A stretch of 64,000 nt of DNA from Streptomyces sp. NBC_00670 (lineage in GTDB: Bacteria > Actinomycetota > Actinomycetes > Streptomycetales > Streptomycetaceae): contig NZ_CP109017.1 in the NCBI RefSeq assembly GCF_036226765.1, positions 2,681,501 through 2,745,500 on the forward strand, read 5' to 3'. Shown piece after piece: positions 7,618-16,341 of this stretch. The stretch's first letter is position 1. Every line of letters starts with the position of its first letter. The notes under the pieces were generated by a model. That model searched no databases. It saw nothing but the letters and a program-made list of their open reading frames with translations, and was not told where the DNA came from. A program made the translations under genes and the position numbers.

Positions 7618-9054
7618 ATGGCGTCGTCAGCGGTGACCTCGTCCCAGTCCCCCAGGCCACCGAGGCCGAACCTCGCCTTCCGGCGGCTGCGCGGGCAGCG
7701 CTCGCCGGGCGAGTTCGCGGCGGCGGTGCGGCGGGCCGCCCGGGAGATCGGCGAGCGGGTGGGCTGCGACGCCCGGTACATCGGACGGGTGGAGGCGGGG
7801 GAGATCCGCTGCCCCAACTACGCCTACGAACGGGTGTTCCTGCACATGTTCCCCGGCCGGACGCTGACCGATCTGGGGTTCGCCCCCCGCTCCTCCGTAC
7901 GCGGCCGGCCCCCGCGCCCGGCCGACGAGGCGCCCCCGCCCGCTGAACCGGACATCAGTACACCCACGCACACGGCGTCGTACGGCACGCGCGCGTACGA
8001 CGGCCCGCACCGACCGAACCACGAGGAGAGCGACGTGCAACGTCGCGCATTCATGACAGGCGGCACCGCGACCGTGGCGGCCGTCTCCCTGGGGCCCTTC
8101 GGGCTCGTCCCCGACGCCGCGGCCGCCGCCGGACGCCCGGCCCGCCGGGCGGGCGCCGCCGAGGCGGACCTCCTGGAGGAGGCCGTACGGCGGATCCGGC
8201 TGCTCGACGACCGGCACGGCGCCGAGGGCCTCCACCGGCACGCGGCCGCCCCGCTGCGCACCGCGTACGCCCTGCTGGACGCCGGTACGGCACGCCGGTC
8301 GACGGCGGACCGGCTGTACGCGGGGGCGGGTGAACTGGCCCTCTCGGTGGGCTGGCTGGCGCACGACTCGGGCCGCTTCGACGACGCGCGCTCGCACTAC
8401 GCGGAGGCACTGGCGACGGCCCGGATGGCCGGGGACCCGGCCCTGGAGGCGCACGCGTTCTGCAACACCTCGTTCCTGGCCCGGGACGCGGGCCGGCCCC
8501 GGGAGGCGGTACGGGCGGCGCAGGCGGGCCGGCGGGCGGCCCGGCCGCTGGGCTCGCACCGGCTGCTGTCGCTGCTGGCGCTGCGCGAGGCGGGCGGCCG
8601 GGCGGGGCTCGGCGACCGTACGGAGTGCGAGCGGGCGCTGGACCGGGCCAAGGCGCTGTTCGCCCGGGGCCCGGCGCCGGCGGACCCGGAGTGGATGTCC
8701 TTCTACGGCGAGGCCGAGCTGGAGAGCCTGGAGGCGCGGTGCTGGTCGACGCTGGGGGACTTCTCGCGGGCGGCCCGGCACGCGCGGCGGGCGGCGCGCC
8801 TCCAGGACCCGCACTTCGCGCGCAACATCGTCCTGTACACGGCGGAACTGGCCGACGACCTGGCCCGGGACGGCCGCCCCGACGAGGCCGCGGCGGCGGG
8901 CCACCGCGCCCTGGACCTGCTGGACGAGGTCCGGTCCTCCCGCGTGCACACCATGCTGTCCGCCACGACGGGGCTGCTGCTGCCGCACCGCGGGACGGCG
9001 GAGGTCGCGGCGTTCCTCGACCGCCACGCCGACGTCGCGCGGCCGGCGCGGTGA
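7618..9054 (+). CDS. XRE/TPR regulator of the NsdA-like type
   Basis: 478 residues. The N-terminal region (about 20-85) has a Cro/CI-type helix-turn-helix (GERVGCDARYIGRVEAGEIRCPNYAYERVF). A Pro-rich linker follows, then a twin-arginine-like segment (QRRAFMTGGTATVAAVSLG, about 142-165) that is unusual in the middle of a regulator. The C-terminal half is helical repeats (TPR-like; GRFDDARSHYAEALATARMAGD). The same layout is known in large Streptomyces regulators that repress sporulation and antibiotic production, such as NsdA; orthology is not claimed. It probably acts as a cytoplasmic DNA-binding protein with a protein-interaction C-terminus. Confidence 0.75.
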   Translation: MASSAVTSSQSPRPPRPNLAFRRLRGQRSPGEFAAAVRRAAREIGERVGCDARYIGRVEAGEIRCPNYAYERVFLHMFPGRTLTDLGFAPRSSVRGRPPRPADEAPPPAEPDISTPTHTASYGTRAYDGPHRPNHEESDVQRRAFMTGGTATVAAVSLGPFGLVPDAAAAAGRPARRAGAAEADLLEEAVRRIRLLDDRHGAEGLHRHAAAPLRTAYALLDAGTARRSTADRLYAGAGELALSVGWLAHDSGRFDDARSHYAEALATARMAGDPALEAHAFCNTSFLARDAGRPREAVRAAQAGRRAARPLGSHRLLSLLALREAGGRAGLGDRTECERALDRAKALFARGPAPADPEWMSFYGEAELESLEARCWSTLGDFSRAARHARRAARLQDPHFARNIVLYTAELADDLARDGRPDEAAAAGHRALDLLDEVRSSRVHTMLSATTGLLLPHRGTAEVAAFLDRHADVARPAR

Positions 9055-9088
9055 CCCCGGGCGTACCGCGCCCCTCAGGGCTCGGCCG

Positions 9089-9685
9089 TCACCCCACCAG
9101 GTGCCCCACGTCGTTCCACGACTCGATCGCCGCCTCCCCGTACGCCCATCCCAGGACGGACAGCGACGCGGGGCTCAGCCGCACCCGGGCTCCGAACGAC
9201 AGCGGCAGCCCCAGCCACCGCGCCCCGATCGCCCGCAGTATGTGCCCGTGGGCGAACAGCAGTACGTCCCGTTCCTGGCCGCGCACCCAGGAGACGACGT
9301 CGTCCGCGCGCGCGGACACCTCCGCCGCGGCCTCGCCCTCGGGGACGCCGTCGCGCCAGATCAGCCACCCCGGCCGTACGCCCTGGATCTCGTCCGGCGT
9401 CATGCCCTCGTAGGCCCCGTAGTGCCACTCCAGGAGCGCGTCCCAGGGCTCGGCGCGCTCGCCGAAGCCGGCCAGTTCGCACGTCTCCCGGGCGCGCAGC
9501 AGCGGGCTCGTGCGCACCACGGCCTCGGACAGGCCGTCCAGCGGCGCCCGGTGCAGTCGTTCGCCCAGCAGTTTGGCGCCCTGCCGGCCCTCCTCCAGGA
9601 GTGGTATGTCCGTCCGGCCCGTGTGCTTCCCGAGCAGGGACCATTCCGTCTGTCCGTGCCGGGCCAGCAGGATGCGCGGTGCCAT
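9089..9685 (-). CDS. Histidine phosphatase (phosphoglycerate mutase-like)
   Basis: 198 residues. The phosphohistidine motif LARHGQTEW is at residues about 6-14, with the partner [11 protein letters not shown] near 66-76, the acidic acid/base region [10 protein letters not shown] and the second catalytic histidine in [13 protein letters not shown]. These four elements define the two-step histidine phosphatase fold. Members may act on sugar phosphates, cofactors or phosphoserine, and the substrate cannot be told here. The start at 9685 is chosen because the motif begins right after it; the frame extends 13 codons upstream. Confidence 0.9.
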   Translation of the reverse strand: MAPRILLARHGQTEWSLLGKHTGRTDIPLLEEGRQGAKLLGERLHRAPLDGLSEAVVRTSPLLRARETCELAGFGERAEPWDALLEWHYGAYEGMTPDEIQGVRPGWLIWRDGVPEGEAAAEVSARADDVVSWVRGQERDVLLFAHGHILRAIGARWLGLPLSFGARVRLSPASLSVLGWAYGEAAIESWNDVGHLVG

Positions 9686-9958
9686 GAGGGACCTTTCGAT
9701 GACAAAGGATGCGTCCACGCGCAATCACGCGGGGCCGACGCAGGGTTCGATGACAAAAGAAGAGGCGGTTTCCTCCATCATCGCTCACCCTGTCGGAGGC
9801 ACCCCGGGCACCTCCTCGGGGAACCGGTCGGGCAACCCGGGAAGGGATCTCTGCGTCTTCGAGTGCCGGGGGGACCCACGGGGACGTGCGCAGGCACCGT
9901 AAGGTGGACCGTCATGCCACCGGGCACCCGTAGCGACGAGAAGGGGGAGGGCGATCGG

Positions 9959-10972
9959 ATGCCGCAGACCGAGTCTCCGGGCATCGAGGCGGGTCCGCAG
10001 CCCGGGCCGGAGCGCGAGGAGCGCCCGCGGCCCCGGCCGCGCCAGGAGGACGCCTCCGCGCCCCGTGCCCGCTGGTGGACGGAACTGCCCCTGATCATCG
10101 TGGTCTACGCCGCGTACTCGGCGGGCCGGCTCATCGTGCGCGGGGACGTGCCCGGCGCCGTCGACCACGGCCTGGCGATCCTGCGGATCGAGAAGTTCCT
10201 CCACATCAACGCCGAGCACCCGCTCAACCGGCTGTTCACGGACCACGCCTGGCTCGGCGTCCCGGCCGACTTCTGGTACGCGTCGCTGCACTACGTCGTC
10301 ACCCCCGCGATCCTCGTGTGGATGTTCCGCGCGCACGCGGAGCAGTACCGCATGGTCCGCACCTGGCTGATGACGTCCACGTTCCTCGGTCTGATCGGCT
10401 TCACGCTGCTGCCGACGTGCCCGCCCCGGCTGCTGCACCCCGCCCACGGGTTCGTGGACACGATGGCGCAGTACAGCTCGTACGGCTGGTGGGGCGGCGA
10501 GGCGAGCGCGCCGCGCGGCATGGGCGGCATGACGAACCAGTACGCGGCGATGCCGAGCCTGCACGTGGGGTGGGCGCTGTGGTGCGGGGTGATGCTGTGG
10601 CGCTACGGCCGCACACGCACGCTGAAGGTGGCGGGTGTGGCCTATCCACTGCTCACCACGATCGTGGTCATGGGCACCGCCAACCACTATCTGCTGGACG
10701 CGCTCGCCGGGGTCGCCGTGATGGGCGTCGGACTGCTGCTGGCCGGGCCGGTGATGCGGGTCGCGGCCATGCTGCGGGCGGCACTGGTGGCGCGGCTTGC
10801 GCCGGTCCTGGCGGCCGCGCGCGGTGGCGGTTCCCCGGTTGTCAGTGGTGGATGCCAGACTTCGGCGGGTGAGCGAATTCCCCGACAGCGCGAAACCCGC
10901 CACGGGCCGGGAGCCGAACCGGGTGCCGCCCCCGCGGACGCCGGGGACGGCGCTGCGGCACCTGCTCGCTGA
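9959..10972 (+). CDS. PAP2/AUR1-like membrane phosphatase
   Basis: 337 residues. The start ATG at 9959 follows AGGGGGAGG by eight bases and is preferred over ATG 9914. After a charged N-terminus come several TM segments. The PAP2 phosphatase motifs are TCPPRLL (C1-like), MPSLHVGWALW (C2 with His) and ANHYLLDALAGV (C3 with His and Asp), the inositolphosphotransferase/AUR1 subtype. It should remove phosphate or transfer a phospho-head group on a lipid at the membrane. The last about 100 bp overlap the next gene in another frame, and the final 40 residues are non-conserved in appearance. Confidence 0.87.
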   Translation: MPQTESPGIEAGPQPGPEREERPRPRPRQEDASAPRARWWTELPLIIVVYAAYSAGRLIVRGDVPGAVDHGLAILRIEKFLHINAEHPLNRLFTDHAWLGVPADFWYASLHYVVTPAILVWMFRAHAEQYRMVRTWLMTSTFLGLIGFTLLPTCPPRLLHPAHGFVDTMAQYSSYGWWGGEASAPRGMGGMTNQYAAMPSLHVGWALWCGVMLWRYGRTRTLKVAGVAYPLLTTIVVMGTANHYLLDALAGVAVMGVGLLLAGPVMRVAAMLRAALVARLAPVLAAARGGGSPVVSGGCQTSAGERIPRQRETRHGPGAEPGAAPADAGDGAAAPAR

Positions 10973-12089
10973 GCTGCGGGGGCCGGCTGCCCCCGGGGCG
11001 GGTGAGCCCCCGCCGCCGCCCAAGGCGCTCGACGCCCGGGCGCTCGCCGCGCTGGCCGCCAACCCGGGCTGCGACCGGCGCGCGCTGCTCGACGGCGCGG
11101 GGGTGGACAAGGCGGCGCTCGCGGACGCGCTGGGCGCGCCGTCGTCCTTCGGCCAGTCGCAGTTCGCCCTCACGCGGGGCAACGCGTTCGAGAAGCGGGT
11201 CAAGGCGGACGGCGGCGCGGAGCTGCTCCGGCTGGTGCACGAGCGGCTGGATCCGGGCGCCCCGCCGCCCGAGACCTCCTCCGTGCCCGACCTGACGGCG
11301 GTCGGCCCGGCCGGGCGCACGGCGCGTACGGCGCTGGCGCTGCGGGAGGCCGTCGCGGCGGGCGGCTGGACGCTGCTCGACCACCCCATGCTCGCGCTCG
11401 ACGTGGCCGGCTCCCCCGCGTTCCTGGAGCCGGACGCGGTGGTCGTCCATCCGGACGGGTCCTGGACGGTCGTGGAGATCAAGTCCTTCCCGATGCTGGA
11501 CGGCTCGGCCGACGCGGCCAAGGTGGGGGCGGCGGCGCGGCAGTCCGCGGTGTACGTGCTCGCGCTCGAGGAGATCGCGGCGCGGCTGGAGCCGGTGCCC
11601 GTGGTACGCCACCGCATCCTGCTGGTGTGCCCGAAGGACTTCTCCAACCTGGCCACGGCCGCCGCGGTCGACGTCCGCAAGCAGCGGTCGGTGACGCGGC
11701 GGCAGCTCGCCCGGCTCACCCGCATCGAGGAGATCGCCGGGGCGCTGCCCGAGGGCACGTGCTTCGGCCTCGACCTGCCGCCGGAGCGGCTCTCGGCCGC
11801 CGTGGAGTCGGTTCCGGCGACGTACGCGCCGGAGTGCCTGTCCACGTGCGAGCTGGCGTTCCACTGCCGGGAGCGCTCGCGCGCGGCGGGTGCGGTCACC
11901 GCGCTCGGCCGGGCGGCGCGGGCGGAGCTCGGGGGTCTCACGACGGTCGACGAGGTCCTCGCCGCGGCACACGGCGAGGCGGGCGACCCCGCGGACCCCG
12001 CGGTCGCGGCGCTGCGCCGTGCGGCGGACCTGCGGGCAGAGGCACTGCGCCATGCGGCGGGTGCGGCGACGGGGAGTGCGGCATGTTGA
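10869..12089 (+). CDS. Cas4/RecB-type Fe-S nuclease
   Basis: 406 residues from GTG 10869, overlapping the PAP2 gene end by 104 bp; a later GTG near 10923 is possible. It is a PD-(D/E)XK nuclease of the RecB/Cas4 group: GNAFEKRV (Glu108), LEPDAVVVHPDGSWTVVEIK (Asp189, Glu203, Lys205) and the RecB motif QxxxY (Gln225-Tyr229). Cys323, Cys327 and Cys333 have the C-x3-C-x5-C spacing of the C-terminal Fe-S ligands of Cas4, AddB and Dna2, and Cys68 could be the fourth ligand. No cas genes are nearby. It lies upstream of an SF1B helicase, so a DNA end-processing role is inferred. Confidence 0.85.
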   Translation: MSEFPDSAKPATGREPNRVPPPRTPGTALRHLLAELRGPAAPGAGEPPPPPKALDARALAALAANPGCDRRALLDGAGVDKAALADALGAPSSFGQSQFALTRGNAFEKRVKADGGAELLRLVHERLDPGAPPPETSSVPDLTAVGPAGRTARTALALREAVAAGGWTLLDHPMLALDVAGSPAFLEPDAVVVHPDGSWTVVEIKSFPMLDGSADAAKVGAAARQSAVYVLALEEIAARLEPVPVVRHRILLVCPKDFSNLATAAAVDVRKQRSVTRRQLARLTRIEEIAGALPEGTCFGLDLPPERLSAAVESVPATYAPECLSTCELAFHCRERSRAAGAVTALGRAARAELGGLTTVDEVLAAAHGEAGDPADPAVAALRRAADLRAEALRHAAGAATGSAAC

Positions 12090-12099
12090 CGCGGGAGAT

Positions 12100-12216
12100 G
12101 CGGGCGTCATCCCCCGCACCCGACCACGCCTGCGCGGTGCGGGCGTCACGCCCCGCGCCCGGACACGCCCGCATGGCGCGGGCTTTCCGCCCCGTGCCCG
12201 GAGCCGGTCGGCTCGT
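12100..12216 (+). repeat. Three tandem 39-bp repeats between nuclease and middle gene
   Basis: Units start at 12100, 12139 and 12178. Units one and two are close copies (GCGGGCGTCA...CCCG...CACGCC), and the third is degenerate. The period is a multiple of three and the array is open in the frame of the downstream gene, giving 13-residue Pro/Arg repeats if read through. The likely start at 12235 excludes them, so they probably form the spacer. Confidence 0.7.
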
Positions 12217-12234
12217 ACTCCGTCGAGGTGTCCC

Positions 12235-13842
12235 ATGTCTCTGATCTCCACGCTCGCCCGGCTGGAGGCCGTGCGGGAGGGACGGGCGCAGGCCTTGGCC
12301 ACCGTGCGGCACCGGTACGTGTCCGCTCGGCCGTTGGTCATCGTGCCGTTGACGACCGCCGGTGAGGCGGGGGCTCCGCTCGGGGCGCTCGTCGGGACCG
12401 AGCGGGACGCGCCGCGGCTGCTCGTCGTGCCGCAGCCCCGCGACCGTGACCTGCGCTTCGCGTTCCTCGCCGAGCTGGCCGACGTCGTCCTGCCGTACAT
12501 CGACGGCTTCGCGGACGCCGTGGAGCCCGCCGAGCGCACCGAGGCCGACCCGGAGACCGGCAAGCGGGTCAAGGTCGAGGTCGAGCTGTGCGCGGACGCA
12601 CCCCAGCTGATCGTGCCGAGCCGCGCGGGCGTCGACTTCGTACGGCTGCTCGGCCGCTCCATGCGGTTCCGCCGCACCGCCGAGCAGGACCCCGAGACCC
12701 CGCACCCCGCACCGCCCCGCGTGCCGCTGCTCGGCCGCTGGCTCACGCACTTCGCGGAGCGGGCCCGCGTCCCCGGCTCCTCCCTGCTGCCCGCCCTCAC
12801 CGAGCTGCTGTCCCGGCACTGGGCGACCGGCCAGAGCAACCTGGAGGACCAGCACCTGGGCGCACTCCTCGCCTGGATCGACCCGCCGGACGGCACGACC
12901 GGCGCCGAGGCCGCCCTGCGCGCGGAGCTGGCGAGGGACGCCGCCGGACAGCTCCTGCACCCGCCCGCCGGCCCCGCCACCGACCCCGCCTTCGACAACA
13001 GACTGCTCGCCCCCGCCATCGAGCGCTACGACCGCGCCCGCACCCGGCTGGCCGCCGCCGAGGACGGCCTGGAGGCGGACGACCGGCTCGGCGAGCTCAC
13101 CGCCGCCGAGCGCGAGATCCGCGCCCTGGTGGAGAGCCGTACGCGCCCCACCTGGGACGCGGTCTGGCACGGCATCGACCTCCTGCGCGCCCTCCCGGAA
13201 GGGGCGCACGTCGCCGACCGCTGGACCCGGGACCGCTGGTCGTTCACCGGCCACCGCGACCGCGTCCTGGCCGGCGAGCCCCCGCAGCCGCGCCTGGACG
13301 ACGCGGTCACCGCTGCCAACAAGCTCGCCACGCGCGAGCGCGAGCAGGCCCGCCTGGAGGCCCAGGAGGCACTGGACGACCCGCTGGTCATGGCCGGTCG
13401 GCGGCTGGCCGGGGAGGCGTTCGCCGGGGAGGTCGTCGAGGTGGTGATGGCGTACAGCGAGAGCAAGCGGCCGAGCCCCCGCCCCCTGGTGACCGTCCGC
13501 ACGGACGACCGGCCGCACCTCGGGGAGCGCGCCAAGGTGTACCGCTCGCTGGGCGGCAAGCCGCAGACCGCCGAGTTCGTGGGGCTCACGGAGGAGGAAG
13601 AGGGCGTGTCGGTGACCCTGCGCATCCTCGACAAGATGGGGCGCGGGCGGGAGCCCGAGGAGGGTTCCGTCCCCGAGAAGGGCGACCGGCTCTGTTTCAC
13701 CCTGTTCGAACACGAGCAGCGCGGCGGCGCCAAGCTGCCGGACCCGGAGGACACGCCGTGGACGCACGGCGGTCCGCCGGGCGAGTCCGCGGCCACGACG
13801 GCGGAGCGCCCGGACGCGGTGACCGAGGAGGACGTCCTGTGA
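12235..13842 (+). CDS. Unknown protein between nuclease and helicase, possible OB/1B-type C-terminus
   Basis: 535 residues; ATG 12235 is preceded by GAGGTG at good spacing. No catalytic motif is recognised. The N-terminal half contains VLPYIDGFADAVEP and many Arg/Glu-rich helices; the middle (about 270-395) is helical. The C-terminal 110 residues (GEVVEVVMAYSESKRP, VTVRTDDRPHLGERAKVYRSL, GDRLCFTLFEHE) resemble the small beta-barrel inserted in Upf1/Dna2-type SF1B helicases. The stop overlaps the helicase start as GTGA, so the two proteins are co-translated. It may supply the accessory domains that the short helicase lacks. That is inference; no homologue is identified. Confidence 0.75.
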   Translation: MSLISTLARLEAVREGRAQALATVRHRYVSARPLVIVPLTTAGEAGAPLGALVGTERDAPRLLVVPQPRDRDLRFAFLAELADVVLPYIDGFADAVEPAERTEADPETGKRVKVEVELCADAPQLIVPSRAGVDFVRLLGRSMRFRRTAEQDPETPHPAPPRVPLLGRWLTHFAERARVPGSSLLPALTELLSRHWATGQSNLEDQHLGALLAWIDPPDGTTGAEAALRAELARDAAGQLLHPPAGPATDPAFDNRLLAPAIERYDRARTRLAAAEDGLEADDRLGELTAAEREIRALVESRTRPTWDAVWHGIDLLRALPEGAHVADRWTRDRWSFTGHRDRVLAGEPPQPRLDDAVTAANKLATREREQARLEAQEALDDPLVMAGRRLAGEAFAGEVVEVVMAYSESKRPSPRPLVTVRTDDRPHLGERAKVYRSLGGKPQTAEFVGLTEEEEGVSVTLRILDKMGRGREPEEGSVPEKGDRLCFTLFEHEQRGGAKLPDPEDTPWTHGGPPGESAATTAERPDAVTEEDVL

Positions 13843-15191
13843 CGACGGTGCACGAAGCGGTCGCCGGTTTCGACCCCGGCGCCGAGGCCGCGCGGGCCAC
13901 CGACGCGATCCTGCGCGACACGCTGCACGGCACCCACCGCGGCGTCGTCGTCGACTCGCCGCCCGGTGCGGGCAAGTCGACGCTGGTCGTCCGCGCCGCG
14001 CTCGAACTGGCCGCCGCCGGGCGCCCGCTCATGGTGATCGCGCAGACCAACGCCCAGGTCGACGACCTCGTCGTCCGGCTCGCCGAGAAGAACCCCGACG
14101 CGGCGGTGGGCCGGCTGCACAGCAGCGACGCCGACCCGTACGACAAGGCGCTCGACGCGCTGCCCGGCGTCCGCAAGTCCGCGAAGGCGGGCGACCTCGC
14201 GGGCCTGGACATCGTGCTGTCGACGGCCGCGAAGTGGGCGCACGTGAAGAACGTCGAGCCGTGGCGGCACGCGATCGTCGACGAGGCGTACCAGATGCGC
14301 TCCGACGCGTTGCTGGCCGTGGCCGGGCTGTTCGAACGCGCGCTGTTCGTGGGCGACCCGGGGCAGCTGGACCCGTTCGCGATCGTCGGCGCGGAGCAGT
14401 GGGCGGGGCTGTCGTACGACCCGTCGGCGTCGGCGGTGAGCACGTTGCTCGCGCACAACCCGGAGCTGCCGCAGCACCGGCTCCCGGTGTCCTGGCGGCT
14501 GCCGGCGTCGGCGGCGCCGCTGGTGTCCGACGCGTTCTACCCGTACACGCCGTTCCGCAGCGGCACCGGGCCCGGTGACCGGCGGCTCGCGTTCGGCGTG
14601 CCGGCCGACGGTTCGGGCCCGGACGCGGTGCTCGACGAGGCGGCGCGCTCCGGCTGGGGCCTGCTCGAGCTGCCGCCCCGGCACACCCCGCGCACGGACC
14701 CGGAGGCGGTACGGGCACTCGCGCTGGTCGTGCGCCGGCTGCTGGACCGGGAGGGGGCGTCGGTCTCGGAGCGGGCGGCGGAGCCGGTGCCGCTGACCGC
14801 CGACCGGATCGCGGTCGGCACCGCCCACCGCGACCAGGCGGCGGCCGTGCGCGCGGCGCTCGCGGAGCTGGGGGTCACGGACGTCACCGTGGACACGGCG
14901 AACCGGCTCCAGGGCCGGGAGTTCGACGTGACGGTCGTACTGCACCCGCTCTCGGGCCGCCCCGACGCGACGGCGTTCCACCTGGAGACGGGCCGTCTGT
15001 GCGTCCTCGCCTCCCGCCACCGGCACGCCTGCATCGTGGTCTGCCGCGCCGGCGTCCCCGACCTCCTGGACGCCCACCCGTCCACGGAGCCGGTCCAGCT
15101 CGGCGTCACGGTGAAGTTCCCCGACGGGTGGGAGGCGAACCACGCGGTCCTGTCCCACCTGAACGAACACCGGGTGACCTGGGAGGCCTGA
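13839..15191 (+). CDS. SF1B (Upf1/Dna2-like) DNA helicase
   Basis: 450 residues from GTG 13839. Helicase motifs in order: Walker A SPPGAGKST (Lys46), Ia AQTNAQVDDL, Walker B with IVDEAYQM, III VGDPGQLDPF, IV QHRLPVSWRLP, V VDTANRLQGREFDVTVV, VI ASRHRHACIVV. This is the SF1B 5'-3' helicase set of Dna2, Upf1 and RecD2, and the protein is compact, with little room for the 1B and 1C insertions. It overlaps the unknown protein gene by GTGA and ends inside the first, partial copy of a 152-bp repeat. With the Cas4-like gene it recreates the activities of Dna2 in separate polypeptides. Confidence 0.9.
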   Translation: MTTVHEAVAGFDPGAEAARATDAILRDTLHGTHRGVVVDSPPGAGKSTLVVRAALELAAAGRPLMVIAQTNAQVDDLVVRLAEKNPDAAVGRLHSSDADPYDKALDALPGVRKSAKAGDLAGLDIVLSTAAKWAHVKNVEPWRHAIVDEAYQMRSDALLAVAGLFERALFVGDPGQLDPFAIVGAEQWAGLSYDPSASAVSTLLAHNPELPQHRLPVSWRLPASAAPLVSDAFYPYTPFRSGTGPGDRRLAFGVPADGSGPDAVLDEAARSGWGLLELPPRHTPRTDPEAVRALALVVRRLLDREGASVSERAAEPVPLTADRIAVGTAHRDQAAAVRAALAELGVTDVTVDTANRLQGREFDVTVVLHPLSGRPDATAFHLETGRLCVLASRHRHACIVVCRAGVPDLLDAHPSTEPVQLGVTVKFPDGWEANHAVLSHLNEHRVTWEA

Positions 15192-15645
15192 CCAACAGGC
15201 GATCACCACACCCCCACCCCTCCGCCGGGCGGAGCCCGGCACGCCGCCGGAGGCGGCAGACGAAAGCAGCCCCGGACGGGTGGGAAGCGAACCACGCGGT
15301 CCTGTCCCACCTGCACGAACACCGGGTGACCTGGGAGGCCTGACCAACAGGCGATCACCACACCGCCACCCCTCCGCCGGGCGGAGCCCGGCACGCCGCC
15401 GGAGGCGGCAGACGAAAGCAGCCCCGGACGGCTGGGAAGCGAACCACGCGGTCCTGTCCCACCTGAACGAACACCGGGTGACCTGGGAGGCCTGACCAAC
15501 AGGCGATCACCACACCCCCACCCCTCCGCCGGGCGGAGCCCGGCACGCCGCCGGAGGCGGCAGACGAAAGCAGCCCCGGACGGCTGGGAAGCGAACCACG
15601 CGGTCCTGTCCCACCTGCACGAACACCGGGTGACCTGGAGGCCCT
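15117..15645 (+). repeat. 152-bp tandem repeat array containing the helicase C-terminus
   Basis: After the helicase stop there are three full units at 15190-15341, 15342-15493 and 15494-15645, about 97 per cent identical. Each begins GACCAACAGGCGATCACCAC, carries two GC-rich palindromes (CTCCGCCGGGCGGAG and GCCGCCGGAGGCGGC) and ends with a copy of the last about 70 bp of the helicase gene, in which the residues DGWEANHAVLSHL and HRVTWEA can still be read. The gene end itself (15117-15189) is the half unit that seeded the array. Positions 15646-15802 hold an imperfect GC hairpin and the leader of the next gene. Confidence 0.9.
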
Positions 15646-15802
15646 GACGCGTGGGAACACCCGGGCCCGCCCGTGCATTGAACGTGGGGTGGGCGGGGGC
15701 CCTCCCTGACGGTCCCCGCCCTCTTGCGCGCCCACGAGACAATGGACGGTGGCCCTCTCCCTGCCGGGCGGGGACCGGACGTACGTACGAGGAGGAGACG
15801 TC

Positions 15803-16168
15803 ATGGCGGAGCCCACGCCGCGCCGGAACGAATCGCGGCTACGCCCCGCGCCCCTGCTCTTCGAGCCCGCGGAGGACACGGCCGACCCCGAGCACTTCTT
15901 CGACCTGGAGTCGATGGACGACCCGCGCGCCCTGCTCTCCCGGGCCACCGAGCTGTCCCAGGCGTTCCGCGCCGCCGCCGACCGTGCGGTCGAGTACCAG
16001 GCGATCGCGGCGGCACAGCTGGCGGACCCGCGCCGCTTCGACCGGCTGACACCGGCGGCCATCGCCGAGCGGGCGCAGTGGACGGAGGACTACGCCAAGA
16101 AGATGGTGGAGTTCGGCCAGGACCTGCTGCGGGGCGTCGAGGCCCACGGCCCGGCGGACCTGGGCTGA
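15803..16168 (+). CDS. Small helical conserved hypothetical protein
   Basis: 121 residues; the start is supported by a strong AGGAGGAG eight bases upstream. The protein is almost entirely helical after an acidic stretch (EDTADPEHFFDLESMDDPRALLSRATEL) and ends EFGQDLLRGVEAHGPADLG. No enzyme motif, signal peptide or TM segment is seen. Function unknown; it may be a small structural or regulatory protein. Confidence 0.75.
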   Translation: MAEPTPRRNESRLRPAPLLFEPAEDTADPEHFFDLESMDDPRALLSRATELSQAFRAAADRAVEYQAIAAAQLADPRRFDRLTPAAIAERAQWTEDYAKKMVEFGQDLLRGVEAHGPADLG

Positions 16169-16341
16169 GAGACGATCCGTCGCGGGGCCCTCGCACGGGC
16201 GTCGCGCGAACCCCGCACGCGCGTCGCGCGGGCCCCGTCGGCCCTCGTGGGGCAATTGCCGGGCGCACGGTACCCCGCCCCCGCTTCCCCCGTCCCCGAT
16301 TCCCGCAACTCACCGGATCGGGTGAGTCACGCGGGGTACAG

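Noticed and set aside
6034..9054. A 1006-codon frame ending with the XRE/TPR regulator
   Set aside because: Only the part from 7618 has coding character; the upstream portion is antisense to the spermidine-synthase-like gene.
9695..9757. Direct repeats TTCGATGACAAA at 9695-9706 and 9746-9757
   Set aside because: Only two short copies upstream of the histidine phosphatase; no pattern strong enough to name a site.
15190..15645. CRISPR-like array
   Set aside because: Whole 152-bp units repeat without unique spacers, and no cas genes are present; the Cas4-like nuclease belongs to the helicase set.
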